From positions 166,285 through 230,284 of the forward strand of contig NZ_FNCT01000003.1 of the NCBI RefSeq assembly GCF_900100495.1: DNA of 64,000 nt. The letters are read 5' to 3'. Below the pieces are notes generated by a model. That model saw only the letters and a list, made by a program, of their open reading frames with translations. It was not told the DNA's origin and made no database searches. Source of the stretch: Pseudomonas benzenivorans (GTDB taxonomy: Bacteria; Pseudomonadota; Gammaproteobacteria; Pseudomonadales; Pseudomonadaceae). The position numbers and the translations under genes are program-made. Shown piece by piece: positions 1 to 6,590 of this stretch (within the stretch, counting starts at the first letter, position 1; each line of letters begins with the position of its first letter).

Positions 1-1380
1 ATCCACGTCCATGTCGTAAGCGGAGAACAGACGGTCGCCATACCGCAGTGCTTGTCGGTTGGTGTGCTTGTCCTCATCGGACAGTTCACCCCAGTCTCCC
101 GCCAGGTGACGCTTGAGGTAGGGGGCTGGGTTGAGCAGGCCGCGCTCGACCAGGTCGTGCACGGAACGGGTCAGGACCATGCTGCCCGGTTCGAACAGCG
201 CTGCAGGAGCGCGGCCCGCCGGTACCGGCGCCGGAGTTTCCGGCTCAGGCTGAGTGCTCGCAGAAGAACTGATGGTCAGCACGCATCCTCGGTTCGCAGA
301 GCCTGGCGTCATGTCCCATGCCCGGATGATGGGCACAAAACGGTCGGTCAGGATCCTTACCTCGGAGACGTTGCCGTCCTCGTCCTCAGTGAACTCGGTC
401 TTGCGGACCTTATCCTTGTAGGTATCACCCTTGAGCACCAGAACGCGCCCGGTTTTCGAGGTCACCACGCCGGAGATCGCGCCAGCGGCTAGGGCCAACG
501 CCAAGTGCCAGCGAGACAGCTCCCGTACCGGCGGCCGCGGCTGAACACCGGCCTGCCCGAAGTGCATGGTGAAGTCCGGCCACAAGCCACGCAGGCGCTG
601 GATTTCGTGGCTGAACTGTTCCGGCTCCAGAGTGACCCGATAGAAGTGCTCCAGGTCGTTCGCCGCCGGCAGCACCGCGTAGGGCTCCCACGGCCAGTTG
701 GCCGGGAGGTCCTCCGCGTGCTGCTGTCCGGCGCCGATCGCCTGTAGGCGATTGCGCACCTGGGCAACCTCCCGTGGCTTGGCCAGGTCCTGGCGTCGGA
801 CACGGATACCGAAGATCACCACCTGCTTGAAGGTCGGATCAGCGGCGGCATAGATCCGCAGCTCGGTGAAGTGGTTGCACAGCCACCCGCACAGCTCGTC
901 GTCCAGCACGTAGTGCGGAACGATGAACACCAGCACGCCACCGTACTGCAGCAGCGGCAAGGCCCGTTGGTAGAACAGTTTCTCCAGCCGCCGGCGGCCA
1001 CTACCCTGATACTGCGAAGCACCAGAGTGATCGGCCACTAGGTCGCCATAGGGTGGGTTGAGCCAGAGAAGCCCGAAGGCCTGCCGCGAGATCATGGTGT
1101 CCATGAGGTCGCTGTGCAGGACGCGATCGAGCAGCGTCCGGGCGTGATCGGCACGTTCGCGGTCATACTCGACCGCGCAGGCCTGCACCTGGTCTCGCCC
1201 GAGGGCGTGCGCTGCTTCAGCCAGGGCGACCCCCTCGCCGGCACACGGATCGAGAATCCGCATCGCGCCGGTGGAGGAGGGAGCCAAGGCCTGCAGGGCA
1301 CGCTCCAGGGTTATTTCATCGGTGGGGTAATAGCCGTTGCGGGCGAAGTTATGCGCCAGGCGCGGAAACATCAGAGCCAT
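1..1380 (-). CDS. DUF6094-type SAM-dependent methyltransferase of the ICE (3' end beyond window)
   Basis: The frame is open from an ATG at 1380 to the first base of the window, so at least 460 residues are visible and the C-terminus is missing. The N-terminal third has a class I methyltransferase layout: a glycine-containing SAM loop (LDPCAGEGVALAEA) near residue 45 and the catalytic motif LNPPYG near residue 105, typical of N6-adenine or related amino-methyltransferases. The start is preceded by AAGGAGG. The gene is the last visible member of the minus-strand ICE maintenance block, and comparable methyltransferases (DUF6094) are common in pKLC102/PAPI-like ICEs. A role in modifying element DNA is an inference; the substrate cannot be read from the sequence. 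Confidence 0.8.
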   Translation of the reverse strand, partial: MALMFPRLAHNFARNGYYPTDEITLERALQALAPSSTGAMRILDPCAGEGVALAEAAHALGRDQVQACAVEYDRERADHARTLLDRVLHSDLMDTMISRQAFGLLWLNPPYGDLVADHSGASQYQGSGRRRLEKLFYQRALPLLQYGGVLVFIVPHYVLDDELCGWLCNHFTELRIYAAADPTFKQVVIFGIRVRRQDLAKPREVAQVRNRLQAIGAGQQHAEDLPANWPWEPYAVLPAANDLEHFYRVTLEPEQFSHEIQRLRGLWPDFTMHFGQAGVQPRPPVRELSRWHLALALAAGAISGVVTSKTGRVLVLKGDTYKDKVRKTEFTEDEDGNVSEVRILTDRFVPIIRAWDMTPGSANRGCVLTISSSASTQPEPETPAPVPAGRAPAALFEPGSMVLTRSVHDLVERGLLNPAPYLKRHLAGDWGELSDEDKHTNRQALRYGDRLFSAYDMDVD

Positions 1381-1427
1381 CAGAGGCCTCCTTGGTTGGT
1401 ATGGGATGAGCAGCGCCGCTGCTCATC
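1381..1427 (-). promoter_or_regulatory. Leader hairpin of the methyltransferase gene
   Basis: The 5' leader has a perfect 10-bp inverted repeat at 1405-1414 / 1418-1427 (GATGAGCAGC and its complement) with a 3-nt centre, then ACCAACCAAGGAGG before the ATG. It resembles the upstream hairpin of the other leaders in this block. Unlike most of them, no convincing hairpin covering the ribosome binding site is visible. Confidence 0.5.
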
Positions 1428-1440
1428 GTCGAAGGGATGC

Positions 1441-2043
1441 TCAGGCGCAGGCCTGAGCGTCGGTGGTGAGCTGCCCCTGGCGAATCAGATCGCCCAGGGC
1501 GGGCTCGAGCACGTCGAGTTGCAGTGATAGTCGCCAGGCCGTGATAGGCCCCAGCGCCCCGGGTAGGGACTGCACCATGCCGTGCTCGGTGAGGAGCTCC
1601 ATCACCGGCTCCCGCCAGTGCTGCAGGAGCGGCAACGGGCAGGTCTCGGTGACCAGGGGCCAGAGGTGCAGCAGAGGGTCTGAGCCCTCCTCGAGGAGGG
1701 CATAGGCGAAGTGATTGGCCCGGTCGGGCTGCGCGCAGCGCCGGTCGAACAGCCACAGATGCAGCAGGCTGCCGAATAGCGTCCCGCGGAATTGCCGGGT
1801 AGTGCGCTTCTCCAACTGATCGACGTTGGAAAAGACCGGAAGACTCCGGCCATCCATGACGATGTGGAACTGGTCCAGGCCGCCCTCGGCAGAGCCGAGG
1901 GTCAGCCTGGCCAGGAACTCCTGCAGGGCGGTGTCGCGGCCCCAGGCGGAGAGGAAGACCAGGTTGCGCTGCTCATCGCAGACACAGGCGTCGACGTAAA
2001 GGTCGGGACATTCCTCGACCTGGTGCAGCGGGGTAGGCAGCAT
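1441..2043 (-). CDS. Conserved ICE hypothetical protein (200 aa)
   Basis: An acidic soluble protein of 200 residues with no signal peptide or membrane segment, beginning MLPTPLHQVEECPDLYVDA. I do not recognise a named domain. It is rich in Leu/His/Trp (for example LLHLWLF and LLHLWPL, two similar stretches about 35 residues apart) but has no obvious catalytic motif. The ATG follows GGAGG, which lies in a hairpin. Codon use matches the flanking ICE genes, and its place between the methyltransferase and DUF3275 suggests an element maintenance or transfer accessory role. That role is inferred from position only. Confidence 0.7.
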   Translation of the reverse strand: MLPTPLHQVEECPDLYVDACVCDEQRNLVFLSAWGRDTALQEFLARLTLGSAEGGLDQFHIVMDGRSLPVFSNVDQLEKRTTRQFRGTLFGSLLHLWLFDRRCAQPDRANHFAYALLEEGSDPLLHLWPLVTETCPLPLLQHWREPVMELLTEHGMVQSLPGALGPITAWRLSLQLDVLEPALGDLIRQGQLTTDAQACA

Positions 2044-2050
2044 AGGGTGT

Positions 2051-2100
2051 GGCCTCCATTGCAGATGGGGGCCTGCCCGGGAGGGGCAGGACTGCCCCTC
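2051..2100 (-). promoter_or_regulatory. Two-hairpin leader (radC-motif-like), SD sequestered
   Basis: Read on the minus strand, a GC-rich hairpin (2081-2089 / 2092-2100, GAGGGGCAG and complement, 2-nt centre) is followed by a second hairpin (2051-2073). The 3' arm of the second hairpin contains the GGAGG of the downstream 200-aa gene; its two arms pair as GGCC, one mismatch, then CCAT. This fits a translation-regulating leader. Confidence 0.6.
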
Positions 2101-2121
2101 GGGGTGGGTGACGTTGGTTGG

Positions 2122-2493
2122 TCAGGCGGGCCGGGCCGGCTGGTCGTTACGAAGGGCATTGCGCCACGCCGGACAGACGCCGTCCGGCGCCATGTCCAGG
2201 AAGTGCAGGGGGCACCCGTAGTAATACGGGCCAGCGGATTCCGGGATCGATTTGCTGCCCCAGAGTCCCCCCTGAACCTCCAACAGATCGCAGTTGATGA
2301 AGGTGTAGGTGTCACCGACGGCATTGCCGTTGATGATGTTCGCCACCTTCAGCTCCAGCTGAACGACGGTCCAGAGTTCTTGGCCGGTCAGTGCGTGCTC
2401 CAGAATCGTGCGCTTGCGGGTGAAGCTTTCCGCGGGCTCCAGCAGCCGTTGGATCAGGTGGTCTTTGTCGCGGTGTGAGAATAGCCATCCCAT
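2122..2493 (-). CDS. Conserved ICE hypothetical protein (DUF6927-like, 123 aa)
   Basis: A small protein starting MGWLFSHRDKDHLIQRLLE. The opening MGWLF followed by a basic helix resembles a family I recall as DUF6927 that is common on ICEs and plasmids, but I cannot confirm this by search. The rest contains a repeat-free alpha/beta stretch with Cys and Trp residues (CPAWRNAL) near the end. An alternative ATG five codons upstream (2508) is in frame; I prefer the internal ATG because GAGG lies nine bases before it and family members begin at this point. No function is known. Confidence 0.65.
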   Translation of the reverse strand: MGWLFSHRDKDHLIQRLLEPAESFTRKRTILEHALTGQELWTVVQLELKVANIINGNAVGDTYTFINCDLLEVQGGLWGSKSIPESAGPYYYGCPLHFLDMAPDGVCPAWRNALRNDQPARPA

Positions 2494-2545
2494 GATGTGG
2501 GGCCTCATGTGGTGGCCGGGCTCCCTGGCGGGGAGTCCCCGGCAG
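2494..2545 (-). promoter_or_regulatory. Leader hairpin upstream of the DUF6927-like gene
   Basis: A GC-rich hairpin at 2529-2541 (CGGGG-AGT-CCCCG as read on the plus strand) is flanked by CCTG/CAGG pairing and followed by a weaker GGCC/GGCC pairing around the ribosome binding site. Its arrangement is similar to the other leaders in the block. Confidence 0.45.
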
Positions 2546-2564
2546 GGTGGTGGTTGGTCAAGGG

Positions 2565-2810
2565 TCAGGCGAGCAGACGATTCAGCCGTTCAAGTAGCCG
2601 ATGGGCTGTCTGATTGGCGGACTGCCCGTCATCTGGGGAGGCGTGATGGACACGCATACGCAGGACCTGAAGGGCAAGGTCGACGTACTGACGATCGAAG
2701 ACCGCCTCTCGGAACAGATCAGCCTCCTGGTCCAGGCCGACCTCGCGCAGCGCGCTGCAGGTCAACAGGAGTTCGTTGGAGGCTTCCTCGCTGTGGTATC
2801 GCGGATCCAT
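2565..2810 (-). CDS. Small conserved ICE protein (81 aa)
   Basis: A helical 81-residue protein beginning MDPRYHSEEASNELLLTCS and ending LLERLNRLLA, with no membrane segment or cysteine cluster. The start was chosen at 2810 because AGGAGC precedes that ATG; an in-frame extension to 2894 would overlap the upstream DUF3275 gene by 76 bp. The 8-bp gap to the DUF3275 stop suggests one transcript, which agrees with the absence of a leader hairpin in front of it. Function unknown. Confidence 0.6.
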   Translation of the reverse strand: MDPRYHSEEASNELLLTCSALREVGLDQEADLFREAVFDRQYVDLALQVLRMRVHHASPDDGQSANQTAHRLLERLNRLLA

Positions 2811-2818
2811 AGGTGCTC

Positions 2819-3436
2819 CTACGGTTGTGGTTGGCGTTTCCAGAGTTGCAGTTTGAAATCCAGCTCGTACCCCAGCTCGCCGAGGCGAGAGCACTGGGCG
2901 CGAAGGCGCTGGCGATCCACTGTGGTGTCGAGGCGGACTTCACTCCCCAACGGCCAGATGGTGCCGAATAGCTCGGCGTCTTCGTTTTGCTGGGAGTTCT
3001 TCGTGCTCGAGCTGGAACTGTCCATACCGAAAGGCGCATTGTCTGCCGGCATCTGGGCGGCCCGGGTGGGCGTGGGATTCCTGGTTTCGCGAGGAGCCTC
3101 TGGGGCCGAAGGCCTGACTCGCTCCTCGTCCAGGGGATCGGGTTCGCTGGGTGATAGCTGCGCGGCATCCTCGGCCGTGAGGTTGTCGACGTCCTCCAGC
3201 GTCATGCTGTCGACTTTCGCGCGGATCTCGACGACGAGGCGACCACCAGTGGAGTAGTACGACGGGCGAATTTCCGAAATTGCGAAACTGCCGCGGTACT
3301 TCCCCTCGTTGTACTGATCGAGGAGGGCGTCCTTGATGACGAACTCCCCGATAGAGGTTGCCAGGCGCCCGACGTTGAACTTGCCGTTCCGGCCGGTGAT
3401 GGTGCGAATGGCCAACTGGCCATCGATGTGGATCAT
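2819..3436 (-). CDS. DUF3275 family ICE protein
   Basis: 205 residues starting MIHIDGQLAIRTITGRNGKF. The N-terminal 90 residues form a compact, beta-rich domain typical of DUF3275, an OB-like family found on proteobacterial ICEs. A low-complexity Pro/Ser/Glu linker follows (residues 95-150, with a run of serines), then a C-terminal helical segment ending WKRQPQP. The start at 3436 is supported by GAGGAGG nine bases upstream; the in-frame ATG at 3451 lies before that site. The N-terminal fold suggests nucleic acid binding, but no experimental role is known to me. Confidence 0.8.
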   Translation of the reverse strand: MIHIDGQLAIRTITGRNGKFNVGRLATSIGEFVIKDALLDQYNEGKYRGSFAISEIRPSYYSTGGRLVVEIRAKVDSMTLEDVDNLTAEDAAQLSPSEPDPLDEERVRPSAPEAPRETRNPTPTRAAQMPADNAPFGMDSSSSSTKNSQQNEDAELFGTIWPLGSEVRLDTTVDRQRLRAQCSRLGELGYELDFKLQLWKRQPQP

Positions 3437-3442
3437 TGACGT

Positions 3443-3480
3443 CCTCCTCATAGAGCGGAGGCCAGCCCGTGAGGGGCGAG
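3443..3480 (-). promoter_or_regulatory. Leader with SD-sequestering hairpin, DUF3275
   Basis: CCTCC (minus strand, 3457-3461) can pair with GGAGG (3443-3447), which is the ribosome binding site of the DUF3275 gene. A weaker upstream hairpin (GAGGCC / GGCCTC) precedes it. The layout matches the neighbouring leaders. Confidence 0.55.
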
Positions 3481-3497
3481 GCCTCAGCGGACAGTTA

Positions 3498-3531
3498 CGA
3501 GAAAAGCAAAGCCCTGGTGTGAGGCCAGGGC
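3498..3531 (-). terminator. Rho-independent terminator after the 116-aa gene
   Basis: On the minus strand AGCCCTGG (3531-3524) and CCAGGGCT (3516-3509) form a perfect 8-bp stem with a 7-nt loop, followed by TTGCTTTTCT. It sits just downstream of the stop at 3575. A further GCGCCTG/CAGGCGC inverted repeat lies between. Confidence 0.75.
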
Positions 3532-3574
3532 TCTGAGTGGTTGGAGGAGCGCCTGATGAACCAGGCGCATCCCG

Positions 3575-3925
3575 TCAAGCCGCCAGTTGGACAGGGTTGG
3601 GTTTGAGCGAGATCAGCAACTGGGCGGTTGAGCCCATGCCGTCCTGATGACTCGCTTGCAGATCCAGCCAGAGCGGTTGGTGAGGGTTGCCATCGGGCGG
3701 TAGGCGGTGAAGGCCGAAGTCGACAACGTCATCTGAGGGTGCGGCGAATACAGCGTTGTAGGCTGCAGCCAGTGTGGAGCAGAGGCGGTCCTCGATGTCG
3801 GCCAACTCGGCAGCCGACTCCAGATTCACAGCTTGCTGCCATGCCTCGGGGGTGAAAACCACCGGCATGGACAGAATCCGTGCCGCCGCAGGGGTAAGCG
3901 CAGTTGTGCCGTACAGTTTCGACAT
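3575..3925 (-). CDS. Conserved ICE hypothetical protein (116 aa)
   Basis: A soluble acidic protein starting MSKLYGTTALTPAAARILS, with a central helical segment (residues 25-60) and a C-terminal beta-rich stretch. No recognisable motif, signal peptide or transmembrane helix. It has its own leader upstream and terminator downstream, so it is a monocistronic unit between RadC and DUF3275. Function unknown; position suggests an element accessory role. Confidence 0.7.
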   Translation of the reverse strand: MSKLYGTTALTPAAARILSMPVVFTPEAWQQAVNLESAAELADIEDRLCSTLAAAYNAVFAAPSDDVVDFGLHRLPPDGNPHQPLWLDLQASHQDGMGSTAQLLISLKPNPVQLAA

Positions 3926-3931
3926 GATGAA

Positions 3932-3994
3932 TCTCCAGAGGATAAACGGAGACCCACGTCGCCCGGGCGGGAGAGTGAATCCCCGCGAGGTGGG
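3932..3994 (-). promoter_or_regulatory. Two-hairpin leader of the 116-aa gene
   Basis: A GC-rich hairpin (3967-3986, GCGGG/CCCGC with loop containing GATTCACT on the minus strand, outer CCCAC/GTGGG) precedes a hairpin TCTCC/GGAGA (3948-3952 with 3932-3936). The 3' arm of the second hairpin is the ribosome binding site. Confidence 0.6.
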
Positions 3995-4022
3995 TTGGAG
4001 TAACTGACTGATGCGTCAGTGA

Positions 4023-4045
4023 AGAAAAGGCGTCCGAAGGCACCT
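4023..4045 (-). terminator. Probable terminator after radC
   Basis: Minus-strand AGGTGCC-TTCG-GACGCCT forms an imperfect stem with a TTCG loop (one mismatch and one G-T pair) followed by TTTTCTT, directly after the radC stop at 4053. Confidence 0.6.
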
Positions 4046-4052
4046 GTGATGG

Positions 4053-4547
4053 TTAGAGCCAGCCGTATTCGGCGAGGGACAGGGGGCGGCCTTCGCCAAC
4101 GATGAAGTGGTCCAGTACACGCACTTCGACCAGGGCCAGGGCTTCCTTCAGCCGTGCGGTCAAGGTGCGATCTGCCTGGCTGGGTTCAGGACATCCTGAA
4201 GGATGGTTGTGGGTCAGGATGACCGCCGCGGCGTTATGGGCCAGGGCACGTTTGATCACTTGTCTGGGATAGACGCTGGCACCATCGATACTGCCGTGGA
4301 ACAGCACTTCGAACTGCAGCGCCCGGTGCTTGGCATCGAGGAAAACCACGCCGAAGACCTCATGATCCTGCTGAGCGAGCTGCAGTTTCAGGTAGTCGGC
4401 TACCAGGCCAGGTGAGGTTAATTCGGGGCCGCGGGTGAAGAGCCGTTGGTCGAGGATCTGCAAGGCTTTTTCGATCACCCGGTTTTCCTGGGCGATACGA
4501 GCGGCTTCGAAATCCTTGGTTTCAATCAGCGTTAGCTGTGTGTTCAT
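4053..4547 (-). CDS. radC: RadC family JAB/MPN-domain protein
   Basis: 164 residues, the usual length of the short ICE-borne RadC. The C-terminal JAB domain shows the metalloprotease-like motif ILTHNHPSG (about residue 115) followed by S and D at the expected spacing (PSQADRTL), so the zinc-binding His-x-His...Asp set looks intact. The start at 4547 follows GGAGGTACC; the in-frame extension to 4625 would read through the leader hairpins. Despite the name, a role in DNA repair is doubtful for this family. It is common on mobile elements and its role is unresolved. The gene has its own structured leader and terminator. Confidence 0.92.
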   Translation of the reverse strand: MNTQLTLIETKDFEAARIAQENRVIEKALQILDQRLFTRGPELTSPGLVADYLKLQLAQQDHEVFGVVFLDAKHRALQFEVLFHGSIDGASVYPRQVIKRALAHNAAAVILTHNHPSGCPEPSQADRTLTARLKEALALVEVRVLDHFIVGEGRPLSLAEYGWL

Positions 4548-4550
4548 GGT

Positions 4551-4603
4551 GGTACCTCCGCGTTGAAGACCGGGGTACGCACCCCCTTGGGGAGTGAATC
4601 CCC
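4551..4603 (-). promoter_or_regulatory. radC leader with two hairpins (radC RNA motif candidate)
   Basis: GGGG-ATTCACT-CCCC on the minus strand (4603-4589) forms the upstream hairpin. GTACC (4578-4574) then pairs with GGTAC (4555-4551), which contains part of the ribosome binding site GGAGGTAC. The radC RNA motif of Rfam is described as a 5' UTR element of radC and methyltransferase genes; this leader fits that context, but a covariance-model match is untested. Confidence 0.6.
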
Positions 4604-4707
4604 GCGTGGGTAGTTCAGGATGCACTCCACCACCCGAGGGTGATGTGACCTAGTGGGTCGCGTTTCCCAGTGGGCGTGAAGCCAGGACACCGTTAGGTGC
4701 CCTTAGG

Positions 4708-4872
4708 TCATGCAGCTATTGCAGTTTGATCGCCAGCATTCCCAGCGAAGAGGATCCAGGCCACGTCGCAGAAGTGACTGCTGGTCAGCAGTTCGGCTTC
4801 AACTTCGTAGATGGACACTTCTTCAACTTCCGGCAAAGCGGGCATATCTACGGCTTGGGCGTTGTAGCTCAT
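4708..4872 (-). CDS. Small acidic ICE protein (54 aa)
   Basis: A 54-residue ORF beginning MSYNAQAVDMPALPEVEE and ending with a hydrophobic tail (DVAWILFAGNAG). Seven acidic residues lie in the N-terminal half. The ATG at 4872 is preceded by GGAGA located in the 3' arm of a 9-bp hairpin, the clearest SD-sequestering structure in this block, which argues that this short gene is real. An in-frame ORF running up to 5340 overlaps the DUF3577 gene and was not accepted. Function unknown. Confidence 0.6.
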   Translation of the reverse strand: MSYNAQAVDMPALPEVEEVSIYEVEAELLTSSHFCDVAWILFAGNAGDQTAIAA

Positions 4873-4877
4873 GATGA

Positions 4878-4927
4878 TCTCCAAATGAATTTGGAGAACA
4901 CCAAGCCCTGGGGGGATGGTGCCCCCC
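4878..4927 (-). promoter_or_regulatory. Leader with perfect 9-bp SD-sequestering hairpin
   Basis: TCTCCAAAT (4897-4889 on the minus strand) and ATTTGGAGA (4886-4878) form a perfect stem with a 2-nt centre; GGAGA is the ribosome binding site of the 54-aa gene. A GC-rich hairpin GGGGGG/CCCCCC (4910-4927) lies just upstream. Confidence 0.7.
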
Positions 4928-4964
4928 GGATGGGTATGCGATGAAAAGCGGCGCATTGCGTAAG

Positions 4965-4994
4965 ACGGAAATGAAGGCGCCGGAGAGCGCCTTC
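4965..4994 (-). terminator. Terminator after the DUF3577 gene
   Basis: Minus-strand GAAGGCGC (4994-4987) and GCGCCTTC (4980-4973) form a perfect 8-bp stem, followed by ATTTCCGTCTT. The stem begins 6 bp after the stop codon at 5000. Confidence 0.65.
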
Positions 4995-4999
4995 GTTGT

Positions 5000-5485
5000 T
5001 TAAGCAGCGGTTTGCTGTTGAGCATCCTGCTGTTGTTCCGATTGATCACCGCTTTCGCGGTCCACCGGTTGTTCGCCGTCACCTTTCGGTTTGGCTTCGT
5101 AGACGGTTTCACCATCCACCTTGATAAAGCCGATGAAGAGCAGTCGACCCTTGAGGCTTGCGCCAGGTTGACCTTTCTTCTCGCCCTTTTCGTAAGTGAA
5201 GGCGTCTGCCCAGATGTCACCGATGCGGAAGGACACGAGGACCTTCTTACCGGCTTCGACGGCTTGCTCGCAGCGCCGCACGAGCTTTTCAGCTTCGGCG
5301 CCGACGACGTTGCAGTCGATGTAGGTGTATTCCACGTCATCGGACGAGCCGCGGAGGGCTGCGATGGTGGTGGCCATGAAAGGGGAACCCTTACGCGGCT
5401 TCACTTCGCGGATACGGTTGAGGTAACCGATACCGGTGGTGTGCAGATCGAAGAACTTGGTTTCGTTGGATTGAGCGTTGCTCAT
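5000..5485 (-). CDS. DUF3577 / STY4534 family ICE replication-associated protein
   Basis: 161 residues starting MSNAQSNETKFFDLHTTGIG. The first 130 residues form the conserved beta-rich DUF3577 domain (GYLNRIREVKPRKG..., then a second half with VSFRIGDIWAD), a fold reminiscent of single-strand DNA binding proteins. The tail is a Gln/Glu/Asp-rich low-complexity extension (about residues 135-161), as in SSB-like proteins. Members are annotated as STY4534 family ICE replication proteins. GGAGA precedes the ATG. The gene is monocistronic with its own leader and terminator. Confidence 0.85.
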   Translation of the reverse strand: MSNAQSNETKFFDLHTTGIGYLNRIREVKPRKGSPFMATTIAALRGSSDDVEYTYIDCNVVGAEAEKLVRRCEQAVEAGKKVLVSFRIGDIWADAFTYEKGEKKGQPGASLKGRLLFIGFIKVDGETVYEAKPKGDGEQPVDRESGDQSEQQQDAQQQTAA

Positions 5486-5490
5486 GGTGA

Positions 5491-5551
5491 TTCTCCAGTT
5501 TCAAAAGTCGAAAGCGGAGAAACACTTCGCCGTTGGGGGAAAGTATTCCCC
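5491..5551 (-). promoter_or_regulatory. Two-hairpin leader of the DUF3577 gene
   Basis: An upstream GC-rich hairpin (GGGGA...TTCCCC region, 5535-5551) is followed by TTCTCC (5521-5516) pairing with GGAGAA (5496-5491). An inner TTTC/GAAA pairing extends the stem. The GGAGA is the ribosome binding site. Confidence 0.6.
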
Positions 5552-5600
5552 GCGAGGGTTAGAGCTTTGAAGGTATGTGCTGGGACAGCTAGGTGAGGAT

Positions 5601-5736
5601 GCTTCCATCAATCGTTGCCGATTGACCGATCGCGCTACCGGAAGCTTAGCGATCTTGGGTTTGATCAACACGGTAAGCCGTGTCGCAGTCTCACAGATCG
5701 TGACTGCTTGGGCATGGTTGCTGACGACGTCAGCAG
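5601..5736 (+). ncRNA. Candidate structured RNA, copy A (five helices plus possible pseudoknot)
   Basis: Helices read on the plus strand: P1 TCAATCG/CGATTGA (5608-5625, loop TTGC); P2 GATCGC/GCGATC (5628-5654); P3 ACACGG/CCGTGT (5668-5683, loop TAAG); P4 GCAG..CTGC with inner TCAC/GTGA (5685-5706); P5 TTGCTGAC/GTCAGCAG (5718-5736). GCTTCC (5601-5606) can also pair with GGAAGC (5640-5645) in the P2 loop, forming a pseudoknot. Every stem is preserved with changed bases in a second copy near 6.7 kb. G-U pairs in one copy favour plus-strand transcription, but a DNA-level function is not excluded. Confidence 0.6.
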
Positions 5737-5783
5737 CTCACGGGTGAAAATATGTTGATAGCGGAAAAGAAAGTCAAGCCCGC

Positions 5784-5813
5784 ATAAAAGAAAAGCCCCT
5801 CTTGCGAGGGGCT
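5784..5813 (-). terminator. Terminator after the 44-aa membrane protein
   Basis: Minus-strand AGCCCCTC (5813-5806), loop GCAA, GAGGGGCT (5801-5794), then TTTCTTTTAT. A strong intrinsic terminator 15 bp after the stop codon of the 44-aa ORF. Confidence 0.85.
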
Positions 5814-5827
5814 GGGTGTATTGCAGT

Positions 5828-5962
5828 TCAGTGATGTCGGTGACGTAGGTGATGCTTGTGGCACCAGTTCTTTATCTCCGGCCATTTGGCCCACACTACC
5901 AGCCCAGAGCAGAAGAAGAGCAGGCAGGTCATGATGATCATGCCAAAGACAGTCTGACTCAT
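5828..5962 (-). CDS. Small single-pass membrane protein with His-rich tail (44 aa)
   Basis: This ORF is too short for routine ORF calling. It starts MSQTVFGMIIMTCLLFFCSG, a single hydrophobic segment of about 20 residues, and ends in a basic, histidine-rich cytoplasmic tail (HKHHLRHRHH). The ATG overlaps the stop of the upstream 61-aa membrane protein in an ATGA arrangement, so translation is probably coupled, and a strong terminator follows. The pair therefore looks like a genuine two-gene operon of small membrane proteins. Function unknown; the His-rich tail could bind metal, but that is speculation. Confidence 0.7.
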   Translation of the reverse strand: MSQTVFGMIIMTCLLFFCSGLVVWAKWPEIKNWCHKHHLRHRHH

Positions 5963-6144
5963 TTCGGAACTTCCTCCTGGGTGAGATAGATGCCGTAGGA
6001 CCAGATCATAGCACCAACGACGAAGACATAACCCGTCAGGAGCCGATGCTCGCTGAGGAATACCCCGACCACGGCAGCGGCGACGGCTGTGGTACCAATT
6101 TTGCGAAGATCGTCCGCGATGGCGGACAGCTTCTTGGGAGACAT
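5959..6144 (-). CDS. Small two-pass membrane protein (61 aa)
   Basis: A 61-residue protein beginning MSPKKLSAIADDLRKIG (amphipathic, cationic), then a hydrophobic segment TTAVAAAVVGVFL and a second VFVVGAMIWSYGIYL, ending EEVPK. Topology suggests two membrane passes with cytoplasmic ends. Its leader carries a perfect GGTTTTCC/GGAAAACC hairpin over the ribosome binding site, and the stop overlaps the start of the 44-aa ORF. Function unknown. Size and topology recall small toxin or holin-like proteins, but no family match can be claimed. Confidence 0.7.
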   Translation of the reverse strand: MSPKKLSAIADDLRKIGTTAVAAAVVGVFLSEHRLLTGYVFVVGAMIWSYGIYLTQEEVPK

Positions 6145-6197
6145 GGTTTTCCTCGCATGAATCGCCGGAAAACCTCCCTGTCGGGATGGTTTCCCGA
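6145..6197 (-). promoter_or_regulatory. Two-hairpin leader of the 61-aa membrane protein
   Basis: TCGGGA/TCCCGA (6181-6197) forms the upstream hairpin. GGTTTTCC (6174-6167) and GGAAAACC (6152-6145) form a perfect 8-bp stem that holds the AGGAAAA ribosome binding site right at the ATG. Confidence 0.65.
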
Positions 6198-6217
6198 CGA
6201 GGGTGAGTGAAGGTGAA

Positions 6218-6589
6218 TCAGCAGTTCATGGACGGCTCAATCGGAGCGATCAGCTCGTTTAGGGAGCCCAGGCGAAGCGCATTGCCAGCAGCCTGGACAG
6301 GCTTGGTCTTGGGTTTTCGAGTACGCGGCTTTTTCACCTTCACCTGCACTTCACGGGTGTTGGCTGCATACCAGGCGTTGAGATCGACCTGTTTCAGGCG
6401 AACGATCGCGGGCACCTGGCACATGTGCTCCAGGACCTGACCGGAAGGGTGAGGGGCTGCCGCCGGCATGGCCCGCTTGGCTATGTGAGGCTTGGAGGGT
6501 ACAGCTGGCTTGGACTGTTTGACTGCACGCAGGAACTCCCGGGTAACAGTACCGAGGGCGTAACCTACGCGATAGCTGAACGTGGACAT
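6218..6589 (-). CDS. Conserved ICE hypothetical protein, basic (123 aa)
   Basis: A strongly basic protein starting MSTFSYRVGYALGTVTREFL. The middle is Pro/Lys-rich; a conserved-looking helix (IVRLKQVDLNAWYAAN) lies near residues 62-77, followed by a Lys/Arg-rich stretch (KVKKPRTRKPKTKP) that could contact nucleic acid. No enzyme motif or membrane segment. It is the first gene of the left ICE block (all minus strand) and has the longest leader hairpins. Function unknown. Confidence 0.65.
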   Translation of the reverse strand: MSTFSYRVGYALGTVTREFLRAVKQSKPAVPSKPHIAKRAMPAAAPHPSGQVLEHMCQVPAIVRLKQVDLNAWYAANTREVQVKVKKPRTRKPKTKPVQAAGNALRLGSLNELIAPIEPSMNC

Positions 6590-6590
6590 G

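Noticed and set aside
4873..5340. N-terminal extension of the 54-aa ORF to 210 aa
   Set aside because: It reads through the DUF3577 gene and a terminator; only the last 54 codons have a ribosome binding site and leader of their own.
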